DNA of 64,000 nucleotides from Pelolinea sp. (lineage in GTDB: Bacteria; Chloroflexota; Anaerolineae; Anaerolineales; Anaerolineaceae): contig JAAZOD010000028.1 in the NCBI GenBank assembly GCA_012797975.1, forward strand, positions 43,750 through 107,749, read 5' to 3'. Below, piece by piece: positions 7,840-16,192 of the stretch; position 1 is the stretch's first letter; the number at the start of each line of letters is the position of its first letter. The notes beneath the pieces are model-generated. The model did no database searches, was not told where the DNA came from, and was given only the letters and a program-made list of their open reading frames with translations. A program made the translations under genes and the position numbers.

Positions 7840-10800
7840 TCCAAGAGTTCCTGAAAACGCTGCAATTCATACCCGCACGCTTCCGCTGTATTCTGAAATT
7901 GCATGATCAGCGTTGACAGCCGCTCCAATTGCCGTTGGGTCTGTTTGGCGGTCGGTTTGGAACGCTGCAGCACCTCCATGGCCCCTTCAAAAGCCATCCA
8001 TAGAAAGGCAGTTTCCGCTCTTTCTTGATTGAACCATGTTTTTCCTTTGTAATCGTTGACTTTCAAGAACTCCCGAACCTTGGGATCCATCAACAAACTG
8101 CCCATGCTCGTTCCGGGAGAGGTGCGCGACGACTTTTTCAGCCAACCCTCAATACTGTTCATGAAGAGCAGCGATGCCCGAATATCCCCATCCATCTCTT
8201 TCAGAAAACCCGCCTTCTGCAATGTTTCTTCGATCAGCGGGAAAACCCGCCACTCGTCCAAGAGGGAGCCGAAACGCTCCACATCCATCGACAATGCCGA
8301 GCGCAGTCCTTCCATAAAAAGCCAGCCAATGGCAGCCAACCAAGTATAGGGAGAGGTATGCAAGCGCAGATGACTTGAAAGTTCACGAAGCTCCGGCAAA
8401 GCAAGATCGGGGCGCAGCGCATCCAGCCATTCGACATAGAACAAAGCCATTAGTTTTGAACGAAACTCCGCACACGGTTTTGTACAATCCAGCTCCCTTC
8501 CCAACAATTCTGCCGCACCGCGGATCAAGTTTTCCAGTTTGTGCACCGCTTCGTTCAAGAATGGTTCAGGGACAATTTCGGTATATACTCTGGGTCGCTG
8601 CTCGACCAAGTAGTGAAAATAACTGCCATTCAGGATCTCACCCAGAGGTTTCAAAACCGGCCGCAGTGGAAGCTGCCATTGCAGCGCTTTCATATCGGCA
8701 ATACCGCGCCCGTTCAAGGCATCGTGGACCTGCTGCCAGCTCCCCTTTTCATCCTCTTCCACGATCTGAAAATCCAGAAAAACATGCGCGCGATACGCAT
8801 CCAGCTGGACATACAATCCCTGCCGGGCAACTTCACCGCAATTTCGAATGTACTGCAGTCCGCTGAGAGCATCGCGGAAAATCACGAAGGTATGCCTGCC
8901 ACCCGGCAGATCCAAACCGGTGCGCAAATCCACCTGCTGTACTATGCCTTTTTGTTTATCCATAAAACTCGCGCTGGTGCGCACCCATCCCGCCGTATCT
9001 CCAAAGCGATTATGGTACACCACCAGCGAACGTTCCTCACCCGCGCGATTGGAATAAGCAAAGACATTTTCATCCACCATGCCCTCTGAATCATAGAAAT
9101 CGTACAGGTAGAATCGCTCAACATTGGCGAACAGGGAACGTTTCTTCAACAGCGGGAATATCTGCCAGGCATGACGATCCATCAGTCCTTGATCGGATTG
9201 TTCATCCCAATAGGCACGTTTATACTCCATGCCGTATTTCTCGGTGAACCCTTCGATTTGTCCATGCCCGAACATGGGCAGGCCGGGCATGGTGGCCATG
9301 AGGGTACAAATGCCAAAATATTTATCACCCTTCCCGAACTGCATGGCAGCAGTTTGTTCATCGGGATTGTTCATAAAATTGACGAACCGTTTGAGTATCT
9401 CGGGGTCAAATTCAAGCGTGTTCTTCATCACTTGCCGGTATTTGGCATTTTCTTCATCACGCAACAGGTTCATGAAAGCAGAATTATAAACACGATGCAT
9501 GCCCAGGGTGCGCACGAAATAACCTTCCATCAGCCAGAAGGCCTCCGCCAGCAGCAAAGTATCAGGGGCTTCGGCAGCCACACGGTCCACCACCTCGCGC
9601 CAGAACTCCTGGGGCATATACTGGTTGAATGTTTCCTGCGACAGACTGAAATCGCTGCGCGAAGGGATATCACAACCGCTACCGGGCAAGGGGAACCACA
9701 AACGCTGATAATGCCGTTTCGCCAGCGTCATGGCGGCATCAAAGCGGATGATCGGGAATCGTCGGGCGACATCCAAAATGGTGCGTATGACCGCTTCACG
9801 CACGTTGGGATCCAGATAATTGAGCTGGGCAGTGTCATTCCAGGGCATGCTGGTGCCATCATTCCCGTGATACATGTAGTAGGTGCGTTCCTTGCTCCGC
9901 TCAACATACTTGAAAACCACCGCTGCGTCGCTGCGGTCGTAATAATGATCTTCAATATAAATCTCTCCGCGCCCATCTTCACTCAAGTTCATTCCGTTGA
10001 ACGTATAGGATGGGAAAGGAGAGAACGGCAGCGAGACGAACCAGTCAGGGTGCTCGATCACCCATGTGGAATCAACCGCCATGTGGTTGGGAACCATATC
10101 GCTGGCAAGGCGAATGCCGCGCTGCTGACAGCGAACCCGCAGATCTTGCAGCGCTTCTTCACCCCCCAGGTCAGCAGCAATACGATATTCCTTGAGAGAA
10201 TAGGCCGAAGCAATGGCTTCAGGGTTTCCGCAGGCCTGTTTAATGCGCGCCGAAGCCCGGCTGCGCTCCCATAACCCGATCAACCACAGACCCGTGAAAC
10301 CCCACTCCGCCAATCGGTCCAGTTCTTCATCGGGAACCTGGTCCAGACGCGTAATCGGGCGCCGATAGCGTTTGCCGAGCTGATCGAGCCAGACATAGAT
10401 ATTCTTGGCCATCATCACCAGGCGCGGCATCCAATCGGCATCGGGGCTGAATCGCTCCGGTTCCAGTTCGCCACCTCTGGCATACACCGGTATGCGCAGC
10501 GGGCCGGGTCCCATCCCCCGCAACTGTTCCTCTTCGGCAAAGAGGTTCAAACTGCCAAGCAGCTTCAACAGATAGTGTCCCAGCAAGTCTCCCCAACGAC
10601 TGCGAATATATTCAAGCTGCCCATGCAGAGAATCGGGCACCGCGATGGCGGGGCTGCGCAGCATATCCACCAGGTTTTGATTATCCGGTCCAAAGACGGG
10701 TTGTGATTCAAAGAACTCCTGCAGGGTGGTCATGAAAAGAGGGTACAAGGTCTTTTCTGCCAGAGCACGATCATCGAACAATTCCCGGTAAGGGCTACAG

Positions 10801-11270
10801 GCCAGATTCTGGTTGGTCACCCACAGCATCAAAATCTCTTCGAAACTGGAGAAGCGATTGGGCACGCCGTCGGTTTCCTCCGCCAGGTATTCGTCGATGG
10901 TCATTTTTCCCTGATAAACCACAATGGGCGGAAAATCTCGCGTAAAAGAGCGCAGCAACGCCTTTAATTTCCCCTTTCCCAATTTTTCTTGCAGGGTAGC
11001 TTCCAGATCTTGATACAGGCGGGGAGCTTTTTGTGTGCGATACAGGGAGATGACGTAATGGAGGATCTCATCGATCAATCCCATAGCGTTCACCTGTCCG
11101 GCACGGGCCGTGAGATCAGGCGCGGCTGTCAGGTCTCTTTTGTCGTTGATACGCTGTGCGAAAACTCGGGCTGCATGGAAATTGGCAAAGATCACATTGC
11201 CATCGAAGGAAAAAAGGGAATCTTCAAACTGATATTTCTTCCGTGCTTTGAAAGAAACATGAAATTCCAT
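7833..11270 (-). CDS. Large GH13-family alpha-amylase-like protein
   Basis: About 1145 residues, roughly twice a usual amylase. The GH13 barrel is in the middle: region I is LASDMVPNHMA, region II is IIRFDAAMT with the nucleophile Asp, region III is LLLAEAFW with the acid Glu, and region IV is FMNNPDE, where the usual NHD reads NPD. Long helical regions flank the barrel on both sides (about 1-290 and 880-1145). There is no signal peptide. I placed the start at 11270 (MEFHVSF) because TATAAT sits six bases before this ATG; the frame stays open to 11405, but that would run into the promoter of the divergent gene. The protein probably acts with the convergent GH57 enzyme in intracellular glucan turnover; the exact reaction is unknown. 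Confidence 0.85.
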   Translation of the reverse strand: MEFHVSFKARKKYQFEDSLFSFDGNVIFANFHAARVFAQRINDKRDLTAAPDLTARAGQVNAMGLIDEILHYVISLYRTQKAPRLYQDLEATLQEKLGKGKLKALLRSFTRDFPPIVVYQGKMTIDEYLAEETDGVPNRFSSFEEILMLWVTNQNLACSPYRELFDDRALAEKTLYPLFMTTLQEFFESQPVFGPDNQNLVDMLRSPAIAVPDSLHGQLEYIRSRWGDLLGHYLLKLLGSLNLFAEEEQLRGMGPGPLRIPVYARGGELEPERFSPDADWMPRLVMMAKNIYVWLDQLGKRYRRPITRLDQVPDEELDRLAEWGFTGLWLIGLWERSRASARIKQACGNPEAIASAYSLKEYRIAADLGGEEALQDLRVRCQQRGIRLASDMVPNHMAVDSTWVIEHPDWFVSLPFSPFPSYTFNGMNLSEDGRGEIYIEDHYYDRSDAAVVFKYVERSKERTYYMYHGNDGTSMPWNDTAQLNYLDPNVREAVIRTILDVARRFPIIRFDAAMTLAKRHYQRLWFPLPGSGCDIPSRSDFSLSQETFNQYMPQEFWREVVDRVAAEAPDTLLLAEAFWLMEGYFVRTLGMHRVYNSAFMNLLRDEENAKYRQVMKNTLEFDPEILKRFVNFMNNPDEQTAAMQFGKGDKYFGICTLMATMPGLPMFGHGQIEGFTEKYGMEYKRAYWDEQSDQGLMDRHAWQIFPLLKKRSLFANVERFYLYDFYDSEGMVDENVFAYSNRAGEERSLVVYHNRFGDTAGWVRTSASFMDKQKGIVQQVDLRTGLDLPGGRHTFVIFRDALSGLQYIRNCGEVARQGLYVQLDAYRAHVFLDFQIVEEDEKGSWQQVHDALNGRGIADMKALQWQLPLRPVLKPLGEILNGSYFHYLVEQRPRVYTEIVPEPFLNEAVHKLENLIRGAAELLGRELDCTKPCAEFRSKLMALFYVEWLDALRPDLALPELRELSSHLRLHTSPYTWLAAIGWLFMEGLRSALSMDVERFGSLLDEWRVFPLIEETLQKAGFLKEMDGDIRASLLFMNSIEGWLKKSSRTSPGTSMGSLLMDPKVREFLKVNDYKGKTWFNQERAETAFLWMAFEGAMEVLQRSKPTAKQTQRQLERLSTLIMQFQNTAEACGYELQRFQELLDQ

Positions 11271-11276
11271 ATAAAG

Positions 11277-11282
11277 ATTATA
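11277..11282 (-). promoter_or_regulatory. -10 element giving a probable leaderless GH13 transcript
   Basis: On the minus strand TATAAT is followed by CTTTAT and then the ATG at 11270. Transcription would start at or next to the A of the start codon, and no ribosome site is present. The -35 region is weak. Confidence 0.5.
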
Positions 11283-11371
11283 GCGGAGAGTGGAAAAAAA
11301 TGACGGATCGGTGAGCCCCTTATGTGCTTCTGGAGACGCATGAGAACATTTTCCATATTCAGTGAAGTAGC

Positions 11372-11401
11372 TTGTAATCCATCTTTTCTTGTTTGTATAA
11401 T
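11372..11401 (+). promoter_or_regulatory. Promoter of the zinc-ribbon membrane protein gene
   Basis: TTGTAA (11372-11377) and TATAAT (11396-11401) are separated by 18 bases and lie just upstream of a strong AGGAGG ribosome site and the ATG at 11421. Confidence 0.75.
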
Positions 11402-11420
11402 CCAAAGAAAGGAGGAGATC

Positions 11421-11975
11421 ATGGTCCGAGTTTCAACCGCATGTCTCTCCAGTTACCAATCGGTAAACCGGTGTGTTGTTTGTGGAAATCCCACCACCAC
11501 CGCGCTTTTCCCCGTGCATGGATCGAGCAACAGCTACAAGCGTATTGATACCATAACCGTCCAGTTTCCAATTTGCAACGCTTGCGACGAAGCGATCCAT
11601 TCCAGCGAAGCTCTCATCAAACCGTTTCGCAGATGGGGCTGGCTTTCCTTCCTGGCTTTCATTCTTGTGTTCATCCTCTTGAGCGTATTTGCCAATCAAC
11701 AAAGCTATTATGGCGCATTGATCGTGGTCGATCTGTTGGTTTGGATGGCCATTATGATCATGCTGGGGGTACTGCGCTCCATTGCCAAACGAAACAATAA
11801 AGAAAGCTGGGATTTGAGCAAAAAAGTTCGCCGCAGTGTGAGCATTTTAAGCTTCATCCGGCCTTCCCTGTTCAACGGCAGCGGAAAAGTTGTTTTTCGT
11901 TTTGAAGATGACGCTTACGGACGCGAATTTGCCCAGCTCAATATGGGCAAGGTGCTGGAAAAACTGTTCAGCTAA
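11421..11975 (+). CDS. Two-TM membrane protein with an N-terminal zinc-ribbon-like motif
   Basis: The start is set at 11421 because AAGGAGGAG precedes it and the longer frame from 11322 would begin before the promoter. The 184-residue product has a CVVCG ... CNACD cysteine pair (about residues 18-53) typical of a zinc ribbon, two adjacent hydrophobic helices (about 70-120, WLSFLAFILVFILLSVF and GALIVVDLLVWMAIMIML), and a basic C-terminal soluble part. I do not recognise a family. The next gene is a small membrane protein on the same strand 120 bases later. Confidence 0.7.
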   Translation: MVRVSTACLSSYQSVNRCVVCGNPTTTALFPVHGSSNSYKRIDTITVQFPICNACDEAIHSSEALIKPFRRWGWLSFLAFILVFILLSVFANQQSYYGALIVVDLLVWMAIMIMLGVLRSIAKRNNKESWDLSKKVRRSVSILSFIRPSLFNGSGKVVFRFEDDAYGREFAQLNMGKVLEKLFS

Positions 11976-12095
11976 GTGGAATTCGCCATCTTTTTGACAT
12001 TGAAAAGCTGCATTGCTCCAAGAATCAGACTACACGGAACAGCGATCATTCAACAAGGTGAATCTTTGCCATTGTACCCATAGGAGGAAAAGGCC

Positions 12096-12458
12096 ATGTC
12101 GAGTAGAGAGAAAAAACATGCGTCGGTAGGCTGCATCGTCCTGTCAATTTTCTGCATTGCGATTCTTGCCACTCTTTTTGCAGTCATCTTTCATTCACAA
12201 AAATATGAGTCGCGGCTCGAATTGGATGGTACTGCCGGCGACTTGATCCCCATTTACCGTTATAACCATGAAAAAAGTGCATTGGAAGAGTTGACCAAAC
12301 TTCCAGTTGGAACGGAGTGCGAATTCATTGAAGATATCGGCATCTCCTACCGCTACGGGGGCACCATCCGCACTGCTACATGGAGTAGGGTGGAATGCAA
12401 TGGAATCAAAGGATATGTGCAGCCAGATTTATTGAAGACGAAGTTCTATAAAAAATAG
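12096..12458 (+). CDS. Small membrane-anchored protein with an SH3-like extracytoplasmic domain
   Basis: The 120-residue product has one transmembrane helix (about 11-32) and an outside domain whose pattern resembles bacterial SH3 domains: DLIPIYRY, LPVGTECEFIED and SRVECNGIKGYVQPDLL, the last being the typical closing strand. A good ribosome site (AGGAGG) precedes the ATG. The function is unknown; such domains bind cell-wall components or other proteins. Confidence 0.65.
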   Translation: MSSREKKHASVGCIVLSIFCIAILATLFAVIFHSQKYESRLELDGTAGDLIPIYRYNHEKSALEELTKLPVGTECEFIEDIGISYRYGGTIRTATWSRVECNGIKGYVQPDLLKTKFYKK

Positions 12459-12499
12459 ATCCCTTCGCGATTCCAGAGCATACAAGCCCGCCGACCGGC

Positions 12500-12528
12500 T
12501 TGACCGTTTTCAATCTGCGCAATATAAT
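12500..12528 (+). promoter_or_regulatory. Promoter of the DeoR-family regulator gene
   Basis: TTGACC (12500-12505), a 17-base spacer and TATAAT (12523-12528) form a near-consensus sigma-70-type promoter about 50 bases before the start codon. Confidence 0.85.
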
Positions 12529-12531
12529 GCA

Positions 12532-12545
12532 TTTATGCGCATAAA
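12532..12545. promoter_or_regulatory. Palindromic operator at the deoR-family promoter
   Basis: The perfect 14-bp palindrome TTTATGCGCATAAA covers the expected transcription start, directly after the -10 element. Its position fits autorepression by the DeoR-family protein encoded just downstream. Confidence 0.6.
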
Positions 12546-12578
12546 CGCGCGTTCTCATGCACAAAGACAGGAGCAAGC

Positions 12579-13349
12579 ATGCAAACCTCCGACCTTCCCC
12601 AAGAACGACAGCAAGCCATTCTGGATGAACTGCATCTGCACGGCCGAGTGGTCGCATCCGAATTGAGCACCCTCTTTAGGGTATCCGAAGATACCATACG
12701 CCGCGATCTGCGCGACCTGGCAGCCGCCGGTTTATTGAAACGCGTACACGGGGGAGCGCTGCCCATCGCTCCCAATAATATCCCGTTCATGGAACGCGAC
12801 AAACAGAATCCCATCAGCAAGATCAAACTGGCACAAGCCGCACGCCAACTCGTGCACGACGGGCAATTGATCCTGCTGGCGGGTGGAACCACCAATACCG
12901 GCCTTGCAAAAAACCTGCCACTCGATCTGCACGCCACCATCGTCACCATCAGCCCGCAAATCGCGTTGCATCTGGCTGGCTACCGCAATATTGAAGTGAT
13001 CCTGATCGGAGGCCGTCTGAACAAGCGTGAACTGGTGGTCTGCGATGCAGAAACGATCGAGCAACTGAGCCATTTTCAAGCGGACATTTGTTTCCTAGGC
13101 ATTTGCGGATTGCACCCCGAAACGGGCTGCAGTATCTTTGATTACGAAGAAGTGAGCATCATGCATGCCTTCATCGAACAATCAGGAGAAGTAGTCGCCA
13201 CGATCAGTGAAGAGAAACTTGGAACCGTCGGGCCTTATATTGTCGCCCCCTGCACTGCCATCACCCATATCATCACGGAGAAACAAGTGGCAGAAGAAAT
13301 CCTTGTGCCCTATCGCAAGCAAGGCATTCAAGTGATCAAAGCAGAATAA
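12579..13349 (+). CDS. DeoR-family transcriptional repressor
   Basis: The N-terminal winged helix has the DeoR signature RQQAILDELHLHGRV...LSTLFRVSEDTIRRDL. The C-terminal DeoR sensor domain (about 80-250) has ILLAGGTTN, VILIGGRL, FLGICGLHPETG and the DYEE segment, as in regulators that sense sugar phosphates. Length (256) is normal. The gene stands alone between terminators and the convergent HAAS gene, so its targets are not obvious apart from its own promoter. A pentose- or nucleoside-phosphate effector would suit the locus but is not shown. Confidence 0.9.
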   Translation: MQTSDLPQERQQAILDELHLHGRVVASELSTLFRVSEDTIRRDLRDLAAAGLLKRVHGGALPIAPNNIPFMERDKQNPISKIKLAQAARQLVHDGQLILLAGGTTNTGLAKNLPLDLHATIVTISPQIALHLAGYRNIEVILIGGRLNKRELVVCDAETIEQLSHFQADICFLGICGLHPETGCSIFDYEEVSIMHAFIEQSGEVVATISEEKLGTVGPYIVAPCTAITHIITEKQVAEEILVPYRKQGIQVIKAE

Positions 13350-13437
13350 CCTTTCCTAAAAAGTAATCGGGGTCGCAGCCCAGGGGTGAGATGAAAGAGA
13401 AATAAGGAAAATAACTTCACAAGCACTGCAGGAAAAT

Positions 13438-13468
13438 AAAAAGTGGGTGGATAAACCACCCACTTTTT
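13438..13468. terminator. Bidirectional intrinsic terminator
   Basis: AAAAAGTGGGTGG and its complement (about 13 bp) enclose a 4-base loop, between the convergent deoR-family and HAAS genes, with T runs on both strands. Confidence 0.9.
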
Positions 13469-14495
13469 ATTTCTTCAAAGATTGACCGCGCACTTCTCCA
13501 ACGATACGCTGGATGATATCGACGATATTGCCGAAGATCCCCAGCCCAAAGACCACTGCCAGTGCCGTATTCACCTGCGGTTCCGCATTCCCGAGATCCA
13601 CCATTCCCGTGATGGCGCGAAAGATATCCAGCGTGACCAGCGGCCGGGAGGAGATCAGGAAGATCAGCAGGACGATATCCGCCACTTTCTGGGCAACGTC
13701 CCACCAGTTGGTGAGGGAACTGTGATAGCCCTGCACCAGCAAGGTAAGATTGCGGGCGATCTCCATGCCGGTCAGAGCCAGCATGAAGGGGATGAAGCGG
13801 ACGAAGTTCTCGGTGAACAGCCGCACCATCTGTTGGGCAGCCGAAGCGTTCGTCCAGTAAGGGATCAGGCCGGCGGTTTTCTGGACATAGGTGAGAAAGA
13901 CCACGCCGAGAACACCCAACACGATCTCAATGGAAACACCTACCCGTTTCACTTCTTTCTCGTTCTCTGGCAGTTCCGGCAGCGCGCTGATATCAAGCTT
14001 CTGCAATTCCTCCATTTCTTCAACGCTTTTTCCTTCCGAAACACGCTCGATGATGGCAAAGATCAGAGTGATCATGCCGATCACGGAGAGCGCACTGCTC
14101 CACCAGGAACCGAGCAGGCCAAGCAGCTCCAGCCAGACATTCCCCATGGATCCGACAATGAAAGAAATGATTTTGGAAAGGGTGAGCGCCCCCAGCACCA
14201 CCAGCAGCAAGATGCGCAACACCAGCAGATAGGTGGGGAAAAGGCGCGGACCAATGAGATAACGCTGGGCGGAATACTGCCCGGCCACCTTGCGCGGTGC
14301 ACCCATTTCGTTGAGCACTTCCTCCAGTTCCTTTTCCGTCACTTCAACAGCTTGGGGATGGCGTTCATCCAGACTGTCATAGATATACGATTCGATCTCC
14401 GCCACGATATCCATGCGCTCCCTGCCGCTCAGTTCTCTTTTTACCGCCAAGAGATAGCGCTCCAACAACACCTGTGCATTCTTATTCAGCTTCAT
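13467..14495 (-). CDS. HAAS-domain multi-pass membrane protein
   Basis: The first about 90 residues form a HAAS (DUF1700-like) domain: LLERYLLAVKREL, IVAEIESYIYDSLDE, LEEVLNEMGAPRKVA. The rest holds about six hydrophobic helices (for example LLVLRILLLVVLGALTL, VLGVLGVVFLTYV, FIPFMLALTGMEIA). Such proteins are usually co-transcribed with a PadR regulator, as here: the start overlaps the padR stop by 14 bases, which implies translational coupling. The cellular role is not established for the family. Confidence 0.8.
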   Translation of the reverse strand: MKLNKNAQVLLERYLLAVKRELSGRERMDIVAEIESYIYDSLDERHPQAVEVTEKELEEVLNEMGAPRKVAGQYSAQRYLIGPRLFPTYLLVLRILLLVVLGALTLSKIISFIVGSMGNVWLELLGLLGSWWSSALSVIGMITLIFAIIERVSEGKSVEEMEELQKLDISALPELPENEKEVKRVGVSIEIVLGVLGVVFLTYVQKTAGLIPYWTNASAAQQMVRLFTENFVRFIPFMLALTGMEIARNLTLLVQGYHSSLTNWWDVAQKVADIVLLIFLISSRPLVTLDIFRAITGMVDLGNAEPQVNTALAVVFGLGIFGNIVDIIQRIVGEVRGQSLKK

Positions 14496-14829
14496 TTAAC
14501 AACCTCCTTATCACTTCCGTTTGCAATCGCCAATCTTCCGAGAGCTGGCGAAGCACTTCTTTACCGTTGTCGTTCAGCCGGTAATACCGGCGCGGACGCG
14601 GGTCTTCCACACGCCATTCGCTGTCGAGCAGTTGCTGCTCCTCCAGCCGGCGCAGCAGGGGGTAGAGCGTATCCTGCCCGATCTCAAATCCCTGTTCGTT
14701 GAGACTCTTGATGAGCGAGTAGCCATACTGCTCGCGGGTGAGCTGGCTCATGGTTGCCAGCACAATCGTTCCGCGCCGCATTTCCTGCTTCAGTTTTTCC
14801 AGTTCCAGATTCTGTTTATTGTTCATCAT
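14482..14829 (-). CDS. PadR-family transcriptional regulator
   Basis: The 115-residue product has the PadR winged helix: LATMSQLTREQYGYSLIK, a FEIGQDTLYPLLRRLEEQ recognition segment, then RPRRYYRLNDNGKEVL. I placed the start at 14829 (MMNNKQN) rather than at the frame opening further upstream because a consensus promoter ends six bases before it. A perfect inverted repeat lies inside that promoter, consistent with autorepression. The downstream HAAS membrane protein overlaps the stop and is surely co-transcribed. Confidence 0.9.
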   Translation of the reverse strand: MMNNKQNLELEKLKQEMRRGTIVLATMSQLTREQYGYSLIKSLNEQGFEIGQDTLYPLLRRLEEQQLLDSEWRVEDPRPRRYYRLNDNGKEVLRQLSEDWRLQTEVIRRLLNEAE

Positions 14830-14835
14830 GATCCC

Positions 14836-14865
14836 ATTATACTGTATATAACACAGTATTGTCAA
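14836..14865 (-). promoter_or_regulatory. padR promoter with embedded operator
   Basis: On the minus strand TTGACA (14860-14865) and TATAAT (14836-14841) are 18 bases apart. The spacer holds the inverted repeat ATACTGT-N7-ACAGTAT (14839-14859), a typical PadR site. Only six bases separate TATAAT from the ATG, so the transcript is probably leaderless. Confidence 0.8.
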
Positions 14866-14975
14866 TAGGCAATATTTGTTAATTTTTACTATTACATGGA
14901 TAACAGCAATAAAGATTCGGGCAAAAAACAATCGCCAAACCAAATTCCAATTAACCTGCAATACAATATCCTTAC

Positions 14976-15845
14976 ATGAGCAGCCATCTTATTAACCACG
15001 CCAAAACCATAGGACATCAAGCAAAATGGCATCTTCAAAAAAGCCAGCAGGCGACCATCTCCGGCCTCATCTCCCACGGCATCTTCCTTTTCCTGAAAGA
15101 TGGAGCAATCGTATTCATTACCAGTGACCCATATCGCGGACCGCTGACCATCAACCTGGAGCCCGGTGCAAGTCTGCCCAAGGAAGGAAACCCCGGTGAT
15201 TCCGTCCTCATCCATCCCGGGCAGATCGTTTTTCCTGATCAGATCTTGCAGTTCGATCACACCACACAGCTCTGGAAGCCTGCGCCCTTCACAATCCACG
15301 CCAATGGGCTGGAAGCGATCTTAAAACGCGCCCAACGCCTTGTTTCCCTGATTCCGCAATCTCGGGAAGATGGGATCTTCGGGGATATCCTGCCAATCAT
15401 CCTGAACCCTGTTTCTTCCTGGGAAGAAAAACAGCTCCTACTGCAGAAGGGACTGAATCTCGAGGATGGAGACGGGCAGAAAAAGCGGTTGGAAGATGTG
15501 CTTCTGCCATGGCTTGGGCGTGGAAGAGGATTAACCCCTGCCGGGGACGATTTTCTGTGCGGTTTTCTGCTTGCCCACTCTCACCTGTTCAACGCTCCCC
15601 CCCTAGATCGCCGTGAGCTGGCCGCACAGGCAAAAAACCGCACCACTGCCTTGAGCAGCTCTTTGATCGAGTGCGCCGCACAGGGAACGGCTGATGAACG
15701 CCTAGTCAGCACGCTGTATTATCTGGCGTATGGAGAAGGCAGCCCCGAGCAACACAAAGAAGAGCTGCTCTCTTACGGCAGCTCTTCCGGAATCGATACG
15801 CTGGCGGGCATGCTCACCGCCCTTTTTATGCCAACCTTTTCTTAG
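14976..15845 (+). CDS. DUF2877 protein, AllH-like subunit of an oxamate-carbamoyltransferase type enzyme
   Basis: The C-terminal half carries the DUF2877 signature GRGRGLTPAGDDFLCGFLLA. In E. coli the DUF2877 protein (AllH/YlbF) works with FdrA (AllF) and a DUF1116 protein (AllG/YlbE) as oxamate carbamoyltransferase at the end of anaerobic allantoin breakdown. Homologues of the other two are encoded here on the opposite strand at 18980-21978. The length (289) is close to the family. The gene is convergent with the minus-strand operon and overlaps the DUF35 stop by four bases. There is no ribosome site; TACAAT lies eight bases before the ATG, so the transcript is nearly leaderless. The exact substrate of the complex here is inferred only. 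Confidence 0.75.
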   Translation: MSSHLINHAKTIGHQAKWHLQKSQQATISGLISHGIFLFLKDGAIVFITSDPYRGPLTINLEPGASLPKEGNPGDSVLIHPGQIVFPDQILQFDHTTQLWKPAPFTIHANGLEAILKRAQRLVSLIPQSREDGIFGDILPIILNPVSSWEEKQLLLQKGLNLEDGDGQKKRLEDVLLPWLGRGRGLTPAGDDFLCGFLLAHSHLFNAPPLDRRELAAQAKNRTTALSSSLIECAAQGTADERLVSTLYYLAYGEGSPEQHKEELLSYGSSSGIDTLAGMLTALFMPTFS

Positions 15846-16192
15846 GGATACAGCACCAGCCCATACACGGCTTCCCCCGCCACCTGACGCACCGGCTGCC
15901 AGGCCGGTTTGAGGAGCATGCCGGCATGAATACCCTCCAGGGATGCCGCATGGATCTGCCCCATGGCCTTTACCTTATTCTCGAATTCCACGATGCCGAT
16001 GATCAAGAAACGCACTTCGAAACCCCAGGGTAGATTGAAAATCTGGGTATAGGTGAGCAATTTTGCATCCCCTTCGGCGACAAGCCGGTCAAAATCGCGG
16101 CCTTTGCAATCCAGACAGCGGTCATGGCAAGGATAATGGATGCGGCCGCATTTCTTGCAACGATACGCAACGATCTGATCCATCCGGTTCAT
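15842..16192 (-). CDS. DUF35 / Zn-ribbon OB-fold acyl-CoA-associated protein
   Basis: The 116-residue product has a rubredoxin-like zinc ribbon (CKKCG ... CLDCK, residues 13-31) followed by an OB fold (LLTYTQIFNLP ... IGIVEFENKVKAMGQI). DUF35 proteins partner with thiolases and HMG-CoA synthase in Archaea, where they hold CoA and channel the intermediate. Here the gene overlaps the thiolase-like gene by four bases (ATGA), so the two are translated together and probably form a complex. It is the last gene of the minus-strand operon. Confidence 0.85.
   Translation of the reverse strand: MNRMDQIVAYRCKKCGRIHYPCHDRCLDCKGRDFDRLVAEGDAKLLTYTQIFNLPWGFEVRFLIIGIVEFENKVKAMGQIHAASLEGIHAGMLLKPAWQPVRQVAGEAVYGLVLYP

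Noticed and set aside
9171..10274. A 367-residue plus-strand reading frame opposite the GH13 gene
   Set aside because: It lies entirely over the catalytic barrel of the GH13 protein and its product, rich in His/Gln/Ile, matches nothing; antisense shadow.
11271..11405. Extended N-terminus for the GH13 protein up to 11405
   Set aside because: This stretch overlaps the divergent promoter (11372-11401) and lacks a ribosome site, while TATAAT sits correctly for a start at 11270.
13482..14702. A 406-residue plus-strand reading frame opposite the HAAS and PadR genes
   Set aside because: It spans two coupled real genes on the other strand and has an unusual His/Gln/Asp-rich composition typical of shadows.
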